Made by a program: the position numbers and the translations under genes
Part shown: one piece after another, positions 43,081 to 55,319 of the stretch
Layout of the letters: every line of letters begins with the position of its first letter
How positions within the stretch are numbered: the stretch's first letter is position 1
Source: Adineta vaga
Lineage: Eukaryota; Rotifera
Assembly: GCA_021613535.1 (NCBI GenBank)
Contig: CP075492.1
Location: forward strand, 19,654,001-19,718,000
Direction: 5' to 3'
DNA length: 64,000 nucleotides
Notes under the pieces: model-generated
The model's database searches: none
What the model saw: only the letters and a program-made list of their open reading frames with translations
Told to the model about the DNA's origin: nothing

Positions 43081-45855
43081 TTAAATGAAAATAAACAAAA
43101 TGAATATACACGAATAAATAAAAAAATGAATAAATAGTAAAAGATGTTGACGAATATGTAGTAATGATGATCGTAATTTATCTTTTAAAAACACTGTGTA
43201 ACCAAGATTTTCTGGATTGAGTCGAGCTCGTTCCTTCCGTCCAACATAAGCTGAAGCACTGAAAGCCGATTCTGACGGTACACATGTACCGGGAGCTGAA
43301 AGATATTGTTGAGCCATAGCTTTTAATAATGGCATTTGTTCTCCATGACTTCACCAAAATGCAACCGGATCTTGTGGTTGTCCAATTTTGCATAAATACC
43401 CATAGTTAGCCAGTTCTTCTGAAATTGTTTTTGGAATTAAATTTTCGGATGGTAAATTTTTACCGACAGATTTTAAAAATATTTCCAAAAGGGTTGGTTT
43501 TTGATTAGATCGATTTTTATTAGTTGATGTTGATGTTGATGAGGATGCGGATATGTATGATGATGTTGTCCTTGTTGATGCTTGAGATTTATTTTGTTCC
43601 TTACACTTCTGTTTCAAATATCACTCGACTTTTGTTCTTTCTCTTGATGACAATACAGAATAACCAAATGGATCAAAATATGCATATAACTAGAGAGAAG
43701 AAAACAAATATGACAGTAACATATCTCAATTTACTGGAATATATCATTATAATTTAACACGACAACCGTTTCAGAAAATAATCAATTAAAAGAAATAGAA
43801 CGATCGAAATTAATCCTTATCTAACGAAAATATTTCTAAGTCGATCTATTTTTTGTATGCGATAATAACCTCGAGTCTTGCTGAGTTGTTTATTCTCTTA
43901 GATTACATGATAGGTTATTAGGTAACTTCTGAATTATGTCATTATTTGAATATTATATGCCCTGATTATATCCAATACTCAAAGTAGTGTAAATTTAATA
44001 GTCTATAAAGTTTATTTACTTAAACGACCTTTTCCAAGTTATTTTCTCTTTCTGACATTCTTATTTAGATATTACCTTCGGAATGAATGGAAGCTTTCAA
44101 AGGAATATAAAAAACGAACATTACTTACTATTTTGTTTGTCACATAGAGTTAACTTACCGTTAAAAGAAAATATTGATCATTATTTTCGTCGAAATAATC
44201 ATTGAATGATTCAAGAACGAATTGTTTTAAAGTAATTAAAATTTTTGATTCATCGTCGTCTTCTTTTTCGAGAAATTCTGTCATATTACGCATAACATAA
44301 AGACATAAACCAATAGTTGGATATTTAGAGCCACTAAGTAAATTTGTAGCATCATAAAATGGTTGGAAAATCTTAGTTAATTCATTGAATATAATATAAT
44401 CATCACTTGATAACTCCAATAGTCCCAACTTTTCCTTTTGTTTCGAAGTAAGTGGTAATTTTCCTTTGTTTTCAAATAAACTATTTAAAATAGGTTTATG
44501 TTTCAGAAAAGATTTTAATGCCAAAAAGGTTGAGTTCCAACGACTCACACAATTAATTCTTAACTGACGTTTCACTTTGTAACGTTTCTTTTCATCGTTA
44601 ATAAACATCATTATAATTTGTGATCGTTTAATCATTTTAATTAATGAACGACCTTTTTGAATTGTTTTAGCTAATTCGATTTTAGTTGAAATAATATCTT
44701 CTTCTTCATCTCCATCCATATCAGTGCTATCACCAGTAATCACTTCATTAGTCCATGTGTCAACAATTAAATCCTGATTTTCTTCGTCGCTGTCGTCGTC
44801 ATCATCGTCATCATCATTCACATTTGAATTGGCTAGAAATAGAAACGTTTGAATATCAGTCGAAGAATGATTTACAATCAAATCTTATTAGAAGAAGTTC
44901 TCGGTAACGTTACATTTCAGGTAAATGTTTTAATTCTTGTTGAACCTGATTTCTGTGAGGCGGTATATAGCCTAAACAAAAAATGAATAAGTTTTGATCT
45001 GCTTTTAATTAGTATGTCCTAATAATTATTAAAAATCTCGAATATTAGATGTAAAAACAAAATTATTAATAACAGCTATCTTTTGAACATTAAGGATCTT
45101 TTATTCAAAAATCGATTGGAATATGTTTTAAAAGCAATTTTATTCAAAATAAAATTGTCTCTTAACAATAGAAATATTAAGATAACTTTCCAAAGAACAG
45201 AAAGGTATGAAATACACAACATTGTCTTTATATAATAAACATTCTAATAAGAAAAATTTATTTTTTAAATATTGTAAATATCAGTAAGTCTGGAGAAAAG
45301 GTTACCTGGTATTGCTTCAGCTAAGAATTTCGCCATGCCGCTTCTTCGTAAATCACCAAACGTTCGCCCATCTTCGAAAACAGCAATATTTGCCAAATGA
45401 TCAAGCCGATATTTTTTTTGACGAGAAATTTTATTACTGGTTTTGATACGTGCACTTGATGGTAATTGCAGATGAATTAAATTGTGTTTAGTTACCAAAT
45501 GTTTTCGTAATGTTGACGTACCACCATGTGGAGTTTTAATGATCGTTTTGATAGTTTAGCATTCCGTACATCGAGCTGCTTCCTTTGAAATCTTTTTCGC
45601 AAAACTCCATACATTAGATTTAAGTTTTTTCCCTTCACCTACATTAATCAATGTAGTAATACCACCTTCTGAAACTAATGCGTTAATATCACTTAAATTT
45701 GAATCTTCGTTTATTTCTTCGGATGATGCATGAGTTACACACCCACCTATAGTTTGTTCTTCATCGAAATTATCATCAAACGAAGGAAGAACTTCGGTAG
45801 TAGTAGCAGCAGTTGTAACACTTCGTGATGGAAGAGAATTTCGAGAACGAGTCAT
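43081..45855 (-). pseudogene. Second hAT transposase (BED-finger type), decayed
   Basis: The reading starts at ATG 45855 with an acidic disordered N-terminus. A BED-type finger follows (CTEC … GTSTLRKHLVTKH), then FGDLRRSGMAKFLAEAIPG. After a gap without recognisable frame come an acidic stretch and the hAT core (INCVSRWNSTFLALKSF, IFQPFYDATNLLSG, YPTIGLCLYVM). The C-terminal dimerisation region reads LLEIFLKSVG…DPVAFW and SAPGTCVPSESAFS. In-frame stops break it: TAA at 45556-45558 inside the BED finger, TGA at 43621-43623 and TGA at 43351-43353. The catalytic portion between about 45265 and 44881 is largely missing. Terminal inverted repeats were not identified. The gene is non-functional and unrelated in detail to the hAT copy at 24-28 kb. 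Confidence 0.8.
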
Positions 45856-47160
45856 TTAATTATTGCACAATGATATGAATATCGAGAAGTTATCACTAAA
45901 AATAAAAACAAATGATTCCTGTTCAAATGTTTTATTTTTATCGAAGAAAAAGCAAAATCAATAGACTAGTCATTTATATCGATTAAGAACTGTCTACTTT
46001 CAATCATAATAACATTTTATATTGAAATACTCGGCGTTTATACCCTTTTTAAGTAATAGAACATAATTTTTATAGTAGAAGATCTATATGTTTTAGTTTT
46101 AGCGAATGCATTGATGAAATGACATGTCAACGGTTTTTTTCCTATTCTGTTCTACATATATGACATATATATGTCATATATTCAATGAATACCTTTTACA
46201 CCAATCAGAAATTTTGAAGAGGACGCTACTATCCATTACTTATTTTAAATAAGTGTAATGCAAAATATCAATGTTCAAAGTTTCGAATATTTTCCAATAA
46301 AATACCTTTCAATCAGATGATATTTAAATACGCATTTTATAATTGAAAATAACTTTTAAAAGAAAGTATCTTACACGATTCTTATATGTTTTCAAACCAG
46401 ATACATAATCAGGTTCTAATGAAACTATAACTACAGTGTACAACAGAATCAGGAAAAAAAGAAATACTTTAGTATAGATTATATCTACTCTTTTTTTCGA
46501 AATCCAAATAAACCTATAACTTCAACACAGTTTTAGAGTATATTAAAGATCAATTGTCAATTGCTGGAATTATTTCACGATAAAAAAGGAACAACATAGT
46601 CAATACTATCATTTCATCTACCGATAAAAATCATTTTCTTCTTATATTCATGAAACAATAGAGAAGTAAAACAAATATTAACGAAACTAGTATTTACCTA
46701 TACTTTATAAGATAACAATATTGGAAAACTCTTTACACTTCTTTTCAGATGTGTTTCAATTTCAAACAATCATAGTTATCATTAAGAATTGATATTCAAC
46801 GTTTAGTTTCGTATAAGTTTTAATTAATATTGAGTTAGCCAGAAAAAGATTTTCATGAATTCTACCTGAATCAGATTATAATTCTGTCTGAATTGTAAAG
46901 ACACACTGATCCAATACTACTATTGATCTGTTTCAGCTATAACATACAATTCCATAGAGATTTTAGTAATTTCGAGTCAATTCTATACGAAATGCCACCA
47001 ATTTTATTGAAATTTTGATTATTTTGAGTCAATTCCAGTCAATTCTAGGCCAATTCCGACCAATCCCAACCCCAATTCTTTTCAATTCCATTCAATTCCA
47101 ATTCCGATTCTTTTCAATTCCGACCAATTCCAGTTTTAGAACTGGAATTGGTGCATGCCT
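45856..47160. other. Intergenic region with a degenerate AATTCC repeat
   Basis: No gene is seen. From about 47025 to 47150 the sequence is a degenerate tandem repeat built on CAATTCC (CCAATTCCGACCAATCCCAA and variants). A TATATGACATATATATGTCA palindrome lies near 46155-46185. Confidence 0.5.
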
Positions 47161-47169
47161 AAGACAAGG

Positions 47170-47752
47170 CTTTTAACTGGTAACACTTCTCGATCAAGAT
47201 CATTTGTTATTGATGACTTTAATAATGATAATCATATGGATATTAGCCAATTCAGGCACTGATAATATTGGTGTGTTTCTTGGATACGGTAATTTTTCTT
47301 TTACAAATCAGACGACATATTCAACTGATCTAAATTCATCTTCATGTTCTGTCGCAACTGGTCATTTCAATAATGACACTCGATCAGATGTGGTTACTGC
47401 TAATTTTAACTCTGATAGTATTGCTGTTTTTCTTGTATATGATAACGGTTCATATAGAAATCAAATAACATATTTGACTGGTTCATCTTCATCTCCTTAT
47501 TCTGTAGCTGTTGGATATTTTAATAATAATAATAATCTGGATATTATTGTTGCTAATTATAATAATAACAAAGTTGGAGTTTTTCTTGGACATGGTGATG
47601 GAATATTTGATGTTATTCTGTTTTATTTGATGTCATATGGGTCTCATCCATCTTCTCTTGTTGTCGCTAGTTTTAGTCGTGATGGAAAAATGGACTTTGG
47701 TGTGATAAATAATGGTACTGACAGTTTAAGCATTTACTTAAAAACTTGTTAG
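47170..47752 (+). pseudogene. FG-GAP/VCBS beta-propeller fragment with a frameshift
   Basis: The frame that is open to 47752 encodes at least three propeller blades of the FG-GAP/VCBS type (NIGVFLGYGNFSF, VATGHFNNDTRSDVVTANF, VAVGYFNNNNNLDIIVANY, KVGVFLGHGDGIF). A further blade starts upstream in another frame (FVIDDFNNDNHMDI) and joins near 47242, where several bases normally coding for V-V-A appear lost. There is no start codon, signal peptide or upstream exon. These repeats form extracellular ligand- or Ca-binding propellers and are a large family in bdelloids. The copy is a 5'-truncated, frameshifted remnant. Confidence 0.7.
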
Positions 47753-48481
47753 TTGTATTTTTTTATTTATCATTTGTTAACTTAAAGACAATATTCATTA
47801 AAACTATATTTAGTTTTCTAACATATTATGAAACATCTGTTCATCAATTTCTATTCTTTTTTTTTGAAGTATTTATCGAGAAGATTTTGCTTTTACATTT
47901 ATAAAAAAAACGTTTTTCTAATATTGTAATATATTGAAAATTGAGATAAGAAATATAACGTTGCTATTGATAAATGAAGTGAATATAGAATTAAAATGCA
48001 GACAACACAAAAAATGCCATAGCTTCATTATATTTTAGAACAACAGCTTCAAAATAAGACATGGACACGTATATTTGATAAAACTGATTAATCGTCACAG
48101 TCAGATTACAGGAGGAGAGTGCATTATTATCTTTTAACAACAATTTCTCTAAATATCTTCCAAAAAAGTTTAGAAAGTTACATTAGTTTTGCATTTTTTT
48201 CGAACTTACTTAATTTTTTTCGGGGCGGCAAACTCAATCTCCGGGAAGGCAATGCCATCACTAGGTGTAGGACTAGAGAAAATAGCATGCAAATTATATC
48301 GTTCGATAGAACAGTCGATACTCTATTCTACTGTGTTAACATAAAAAATTTCCAATGTTCTACTTTAATACAGTAAACTACACAAAACTATTAAAAATAA
48401 CGTAATCATGTTGTATGTTAATTCTTCGAGGATTGTTAGTTAGGATTTTACTCTACTCATAAACAAAACAAAGTATATCAT
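47753..48481. other. AT-rich region without gene
   Basis: Nothing recognised between the propeller fragment and the MITE. Confidence 0.4.
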
Positions 48482-48483
48482 TA

Positions 48484-48749
48484 GATGCAGCGTGCAAAGC
48501 TCTACAATCTACAAATTAAAATTTAATTGCATTTTATCCTCTTTTTGTTTTCGAAAAAACAGCGACACTCTTTGCGACCAACTTTCGTCGTTGTGAATTG
48601 TACAGAATTTGGAGGTTTTCGAACATAAAAAAAGAATTCGTCGCTTGTGTAAATCAATGATTTTGTCAGAATGGCGAAAATTGGTCGCAAGGAGTATACA
48701 ATGCAATTAAGCTTTAGTTCGTAGATTGTAGAACTTTTCACGCTGCATC
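48484..48749. mobile_element. MITE with ~50-bp terminal inverted repeats and TA duplication
   Basis: The left end GATGCAGCGTGCAAAGCTC and the right end, its near-complement, form inverted repeats of about 50 bp (five or six mismatches). TA dinucleotides flank both ends (48482-48483 and 48750-48751), as for Tc1/mariner-type insertions. The 266-bp unit has no coding capacity; the frames inside are incidental. Confidence 0.75.
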
Positions 48750-48751
48750 TA

Positions 48752-49988
48752 ATGAAGATTGTTAATAACAGTACAAATATCTACGTTTTGTAGAGAATTT
48801 AACGAGGAATCTGTAGCTAAAAAAGGTTTTCTTTGACACCAAAATATGAATGAAATAAATGAAAAATACGAACAGTCGCATACATTTTGACTCACCTGAT
48901 AGATGTGAGACAGGGTAAAAACGTGTCTTTCTTTCTTTCGTTTTTTTCTTCCTTCAAACTGAGTAAGGGCATCTTTGATTTCTTCTAAAGAGGTGCTTTT
49001 TTTTATATTCTTTCTAACTTTTACCTCTCTCGGTCTATTCTAATATTCTTTAAGAGTATGTTAGTACATTTTTACGTCGTTTGAAAAAAAAAGTGGTTGT
49101 ACTTTATTTCTATGGCTTTTTTCCTAGTAAGCAATGCTAGAAAAAGGATCAGTTTTTCTTATTTCGACTCAAATGGAGAAAGGTGATTAAACTAAAAGTG
49201 CAGTAGTAGCCTCAGGTTGTAAGATAACTGTTTTTTCATTTTCTTTTTCATCGTATCTGCGTACGCACGAGAAAAAATAAGAAACAGCAAAATGTTACTT
49301 TAACATCCAGTAGTGAGTTTTCAAAAAAAAAGACGAGTAAGTTAAACAGAACTAGTTTAACAAAAACCATCATTAATTTAATGGTCTTTTGACTAGTGCG
49401 CATATGTGGAGCTGATTTTTCCGTTCATATTTCACCAACTAATATCGAGTTCTATCTTAAGACTTACACAGTCCAGAAATGATGTCTAACCAAGTGTCAG
49501 CATCTTTGGACACTAAATTTAGTATTCAACGATGCACTATTACATAATCTGTCACCGATAAATAATTCTGGAAACTTTAAGTGTTAAGAAGAAATCTGTG
49601 TGTGAAGTCCTTTGGTGAATCGTCAAACTTTGGAACTGTGGGTTAGTTTCTGCGTCTATGTCCAGCTTTTTGAGGTCTTGTTGGTATTCCAAGTTTTCTA
49701 GGATTTTCGAACTCTTCTGGTCCTCTCCTTTCCTTGGTTTCTTCTACTTTTCGAGATTTTCTACTATTTTACGTTACTCGATTTTTATAGTTTTTTGAGT
49801 GCTAGGAGCTTCTTGATTTTCCGGATTTTTCGAAGTATTTTTTCATTTTCAATTTCTTATCTTTGACTTGTGTTCTTTAGTTGAACTTCAATATCAGAAT
49901 TTTTGTTCATCATTAATACATAAACGATTAGCAGCAATATTCGAGTACACTTCATTTATTCGTGAAGAAATCATCAAAAAACAGACAG
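48752..49988. other. Region upstream of the esterase gene
   Basis: No gene or repeat recognised; long T- and C/T-rich stretches occur between 48.9 and 49.9 kb. The esterase promoter should lie at the right side. Confidence 0.4.
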
Positions 49989-50933
49989 ATGGACCAAAAC
50001 AAAATAGAACTTTCTCAGGTAGCACCTGAATTGCGATCCTCTGTACGTAATATGCCGTCCGTACTAATAAGTACTGCTTGGGGACGTTGGATTGTCCGAA
50101 ACATTCCAAAGCTAATTTTTCGTGAGAAACAGTATGAAAATGTACGTATCGAAAACAGAACAACTGACGAAGGCGTGGTGATACGCATTTATACACCCAA
50201 CAACAGTCTCACAGGTGCTGCTTTGCTATGGATACATGGTGGTGGAATGGTTATGGGTGATGTTGCAATGGACGATTTATTTTGCACTACCACTGCATAT
50301 GAGCTTGCCATTGTCATTGTCTCGGTAAATTATCGTCTTGCGCCAGAATTTCCATTTCCGGCTCCGGTGGATGATTGCTACGCTGCATGGAACTGGCTTC
50401 AAAAATCAGCCCAACAGTTACAAATAGATCTCACAAGGGTTGCAGTTGGTGGACAAAGTTCAGGGGGTGGACTTGCTGCCAGTCTTGTACAACGCATTCA
50501 TGATACAGGAGCCGTTCAACCTATCGCGCAATGGCTTTTCTGTCCTATGCTCGATGATCGAACAGCTGCGCAGCTTGAATTAGATAACATTCAGCATCTA
50601 ATCTGGAATAATTGGCTTAACCGCATCGGTTGGCAAGCTTTTCTTGGAACTGAACCAGGAGCCACAGACGTGTCTGATTATGCTGTGCCAGCTCGTCGTA
50701 AAAATTTTGGTGGTTTACCACCAACATGGATTGGCATTGGAGATATTGATCTTTTCTTCGACGAAGATAAGGCATACGCTGATAAACTAAAATCAGCAGG
50801 CGTAGATTGTACATTAGAAATTGTGCCAGGTGCATTCCATGGTTTCGAAAGATTAGCCAATGATACGAAATTAGCTCAAGATTATTTATCACGTAGTCGT
50901 GACTGGCTACGAAATAAGCTTACGTTAGCGTGA
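49989..50933 (+). CDS. Alpha/beta hydrolase, HSL-type esterase/lipase (possible horizontal acquisition)
   Basis: This intronless frame encodes 314 residues from ATG at 49989 (MDQNKIELSQ). Oxyanion-hole motif HGGGMVMGD sits near residue 85, the nucleophile elbow GGQSSGGG near 157, the catalytic Asp in IGIGDIDLFFDED near 255, and the catalytic His in GAFHGFE near 283. VNYRLAPEFPFPAPVDDCY is the usual connecting motif. Length and order match hormone-sensitive-lipase-type (alpha/beta hydrolase fold-3) enzymes, which hydrolyse short acyl esters in the cytosol. No signal peptide is seen. The lack of introns, bacterial-type motif spacing and somewhat richer GC than its flanks are compatible with transfer from bacteria or fungi, as often reported in bdelloids; this is inference. 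The gene appears intact. Confidence 0.9.
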   Translation: MDQNKIELSQVAPELRSSVRNMPSVLISTAWGRWIVRNIPKLIFREKQYENVRIENRTTDEGVVIRIYTPNNSLTGAALLWIHGGGMVMGDVAMDDLFCTTTAYELAIVIVSVNYRLAPEFPFPAPVDDCYAAWNWLQKSAQQLQIDLTRVAVGGQSSGGGLAASLVQRIHDTGAVQPIAQWLFCPMLDDRTAAQLELDNIQHLIWNNWLNRIGWQAFLGTEPGATDVSDYAVPARRKNFGGLPPTWIGIGDIDLFFDEDKAYADKLKSAGVDCTLEIVPGAFHGFERLANDTKLAQDYLSRSRDWLRNKLTLA

Positions 50934-52635
50934 GAGTGATTTTCACGAGAAGAGATCCAAACCAGGCATACAACATGTTTCATTCTTGCTCGAAAGACTC
51001 GTCAGTATGTTTAGAATCGAAAACTATATAGAAAAGGATTCAAACCTTACTATTGAATAAAAATGACAAATTTCTCGAAAACTGAATCAAAGATTTGAAA
51101 TAGTTAAATTAACTGATGTATTTCAAAGCTTTTGTCTTATTTTTGGAAAGGGTTTATTATAACAAAACAGAAAACGAAGATCAATCTATGTAAATGAAAT
51201 GTTTGTATATGTCGCAGAGAAATATGATTATGGTGTTGGTTATAGACTAATTTTTGTTGTGAGAATTCTTTTTAGCTGTCGTAGTCGATTTGGAATATCA
51301 AGCAACTGTGTGATCTTTTGCATGTTCTTCATTACTTTGAATATCTTTGTCGTCGTGTTCTTGTTAATTACATTACGATCATTGGCTGGTAATGGTGGAT
51401 TGGATAGATTTTGCCAGAATGTATGTGGAAAGTATTGTTTATAGTTAATTCCACTTACGCATATTATTATGAATTGAATGGTTAAGCCGGTTAACCGATA
51501 TTTTTTAACCGGTTATAGCGACATGGGATATACTCGATAGTCATTCTATATGAACGCACAAAAATTTTATAAACTTCTAAAGTTCTTGATCTACTTTTAC
51601 GAAGGGAATTGAAATCAAACTAAATAATTTTTATCGAATTTTTACAGCATAAGATACCTCTTTGCGGCGAATTTTATCGCTGATTGAAATATTATCACGA
51701 GTGCACTACGAGAGTTATACAAACCGACTGAGTTTTTTCGTCTTCCTGTCAATATTTTATATGCTAAATGTATTGATTGGAAGGAGGCACGCATTGCAAC
51801 GTTAATGAAGCACAGCGCGTTCTTGAGAATAAAAACAACCATTGGATTGTTTTTCTTTCTGTTTTTTTTCTTTCAGTACCTATATATGGCACAATGTAAT
51901 ATTATAAATCTTTGGTGCCATTCAAAGATGCTGATACTGAAATTGACAGATCAGTTCATCGTTTTTAAATAGAAGAATAGAGTATGGAACAAGTTTTCGT
52001 ATTTGTTCATACAAACTAATTTCATCTTCTTGCATTTCTCTTGCTCATTTCATACAGACTCTGCACGCTCTCCCTCTGAAAAACAATCAGATTGGAAATC
52101 AAGGTGCACGAGCTTTGACTGACGTATTACAAAAGAATTCAGTGAGATAAAAAGCACTCTTTTCATCTTCATCATATCTATCTTTCTTCTTAACAGAAAG
52201 TATGGATGATTGTGTCGAAGGGACTGATTCTTTTATTTTTGCTGACTGTCTATTTTCTCTAAGTTTTTTTCAAAGTGGATAGTTTTGGTGATTGTGTAAA
52301 TTACAGATATCCATTTATTAACAACAGAAAATGGTATAAATATTTGTACTCTGACACGTCGCTCTTTACAATAAAGAAAACGAATGTGTTTGATAGGCTT
52401 GCACCTGTTGTCAATTAATTAACAAAAAAAAATTGTTTTTAGTTTTAAAAACGTGGCACACATTTGTACAATCTTTCTTTTTTTTATATAAATATGTGGA
52501 GTACGCGTGACTTTTTGCTTTTGTTATTCGTTGTCCTGGTTATAAACGAGTGATACTTATAGAATCGTTACATAAGATTGTATGTGGTTTGAAAAAAATA
52601 TAGAAACATATTTCGTGTCTATTCCTGTTTTAGAC
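50934..52635. other. Intergenic region
   Basis: No gene with a recognisable domain. A small imperfect palindrome (GCCGGTTAACCGATATTTTT … AACCGGTTA) lies near 51487-51517. The right end contains the flank of a mariner relic. Confidence 0.4.
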
Positions 52636-53072
52636 ATGTCAAACGTCGAATATCGAACGATTATAAAGTTTTTTTGCTCGAAAAGGACTGAACGCTACCG
52701 AAATTACTAAGAAACTGAAAGAGATTTATAACGACTCGCATCCAGCGTATCGTACTGTTGCAAAATGGGTGGTTGAATTAAAAGATGATCGAAGCGCGAC
52801 TTTGACGACGCACCACCAAGTGGTCGTCTGTTCACAAGAACAACGTTGTACAAGGTGCTATTCGTAAGGTGAATTTCGTCGAATTGAACCATCCTACCTA
52901 TTCTCCGGATATTGCTCCTAATGATTATTATTTGTTTAAAAAAATGAAGGTACTTCTTCGCGGCAAGAATTTTGAGTCTGATGACGAAGTGATAACCACT
53001 GTCGATGAGTACTTAAGAAATCTCGATTCAATAAAGACAGTAATTGTTATCATATTGTTTCATAACATATGA
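52636..53072 (+). pseudogene. Mariner transposase relic, internally deleted and frameshifted
   Basis: The start MSNVEYRTIIKFF continues, after one extra T in a T7 run, in another frame as LNATEITKKLKEIYNDSH and VAKWVVELK (helix-turn-helix region). A second frameshift leads to FDDAPPSGRL. The catalytic middle is missing. The sequence then resumes with FVELNHPTYSPDIAPNDYYL, the region of the last catalytic Asp in mariners, and KNFESDDEVITTVDEYL. About half of the normal length of around 345 residues is lost. The right flank GAACTTTCCGGATAC may be a remnant of the terminal repeat. Confidence 0.75.
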
Positions 53073-53378
53073 GCTGCACGAACTTTCCGGATACGGTCAT
53101 ACTCTATATTGTTCTTTATCCCTGGAACAGAAAGAATAATACAAAGTGTGTTGATATCTAAGCTTCTCTTCTAATTTCTATATACTCGAAATAAATGAAT
53201 CTATTGAGGAACTGCACTAACTCAACACAGAAGAAACTCGCCTTGCTGTAGACGCAAAACATGTCTATTGACTTTGATTAAGGTTACCTACACGGTGCAT
53301 GCAATCCTATTTGTGCTTTCCTCAACTATGCGCGCATTCTAATATTTTATCTCTTCTTTTCAAAAACAAAACATTTTT

Positions 53379-55319
53379 TTACAGTTTATTCTTTATTTGA
53401 TCGAGTTTCTTTTCACCCATTTGCCGCTGAGGGTGATTTGGCGGTAATGATCGTTTTGAAATTTCCACTGCACGTTCATAAAATGATCGTGCTTTGGAAT
53501 AATCACCCATATTTTCATACACCATACTGATATTGCTGTAGGATGTGCCCAAGTCAGGATGATTCGAAGGAAATAATTTTTCTTTGATCTCCACTGATTT
53601 TTGGTGATATTCTAGTGCTTTAGAATAATCACGCATGTTGAAATACACCAAACCAATATTGTTAAAGGATATACTCAAATCAGGAAGATTCAGAGGAAGT
53701 GATTTCTCTCTGATCTCCAGCGCTTTTTGGTGAGATTCCAGTGCCTTCGAATACTGACCCATGTTATAATATGCACCACCGATGTTGTTATAGGACATGC
53801 CCAAATTACGATGATTAGAAGGAAGTGTCTTTTGATAAATTTCAAGGCCTTTGTCGAAGTATTCAATTGCCTCTTAGTATTGTCCTTGAGTAAATTTGGC
53901 CGAACCAATTTGAAGATAAATCGGTGCTTCGTCACTCTCCTCAGTTGTTTGTTCCAGCATGATTTCATACACTTGTTCAGACTTGTCGAATTGTCCCATT
54001 TTACGAAGTAATGAACCTAATCTATACCATCCTGTTCCTGCACTCTCTTCACGGATGCGATCAGTCAATACACGAAGTTCTAGATCATCATCATCAGTTA
54101 ATATTAAATTCACCCGAAATAGTCGATCATGTTTATCCATTGCTTGAATATCATTGATTCGAAATACAGTATGCATGGAGAAAATTACTTCTTCCTCTCC
54201 ACTTTTGAAGTAACTGACATCGATGATGGATGCAAATGGTGTGTTAGATTTCGATGGATCAATATTTATCACAAATAGAATACCTACTAAATCTGGATTT
54301 GATGCAGCACGATGTGCAAAGCTTAGAGAGACCTTCTCATTCTTGCTGGTGGATAAAAAGTTAGTGAATGATAATAGTCCACCTTTAGTCTTCTTCATTT
54401 GTTCAAAATCACCCTTCGATAAACCTTGCCCACGATAAACAATAAAGTTGCTGTTGTCGTGTCCACTAAATTGTTCGGAATGTAATTGCTCAATATGTCG
54501 GTGAAGATCAACAATAAAGAAACCCATTTTCATCATCAGATCGGCGTCCATCAGCCGTAAGGCACCATTGAGCATTGGATAAAGGAGACATTCGTAGGTA
54601 TACCACCAAATCGGTGTCTCTTTACGATATTCCCGCTCTAATTTCTCGACGTTCTTCAATTCTTCAGAATTATTAGCAAAAACATCCCGACAGTATTCAA
54701 TAAATTCTTCAGTGTGTTTTTGTTGGAATTCGATAGTCAGTAAAGTTTCTTTGAAGATTTGTGTGTACATAAAAGAAGGATCCAGTTGATTGAGATTACC
54801 ATTAGATCCTTCTCCTCGGGCAACAAAGTTGATAGATGTGGCGTTTTGTTCACAATCTTGTGAAGCTTGTTTTAGAGCTTCACAAATATGTTTGATATTC
54901 GTAAAAACACCTTTAATTTTGGGCCATTGTTTGACCCATGATTCATGATATGTTTTGTCGTCACCAAAGATAAAGATGGAGTCCACTTGTGAGATGTCGT
55001 GCAGCCGAGGCACGATATGTTGACCAAGATAATGTGATATAATAATGCAGACCTTGTTATTGACGATGGTCCGGATAAACTGGATGCATTGATCACCATT
55101 TGTATAGATGTTAATGTTGTTGACCACCTGATGCAGGCGGGTAATGGTGTTGAGACAATCTTCATTTTGTTCATTGATGTTTTCATCCAACCAAATCAGA
55201 AGGACATTTTGAACCATTCGAATATCGATTCGTCGACGTCCTTCTGTATTTTTGCGGACGGCACATGGCTGGGCTGTGCTCTGAGAGTGATCACATGTTG
55301 TTGATTTTTTCTTGTCCAT
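53379..55319 (-). pseudogene. Second ART-TPR gene, interrupted by one in-frame TAA
   Basis: Paralogue of 2877-5282, read from ATG at 55319 to TAA at 53379 with a single in-frame TAA at 53874-53876 (TQGQY-stop-EAIEYF). The N-terminal region and the R-S-E ADP-ribosyltransferase domain are complete: VYRGQG, FLSTS, and acidic motif EEEVIFSM in place of EEDEILFS. TPRs follow; the stop falls within the first full repeat, leaving four repeats beyond it (against about eight in the paralogue). Similar genes have Glu or Lys at the stop position. Readthrough or a shorter, TPR-less ART of 481 residues is possible, so pseudogene status is an inference. No frameshift is seen, which indicates that the stop is recent. 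Confidence 0.75.
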
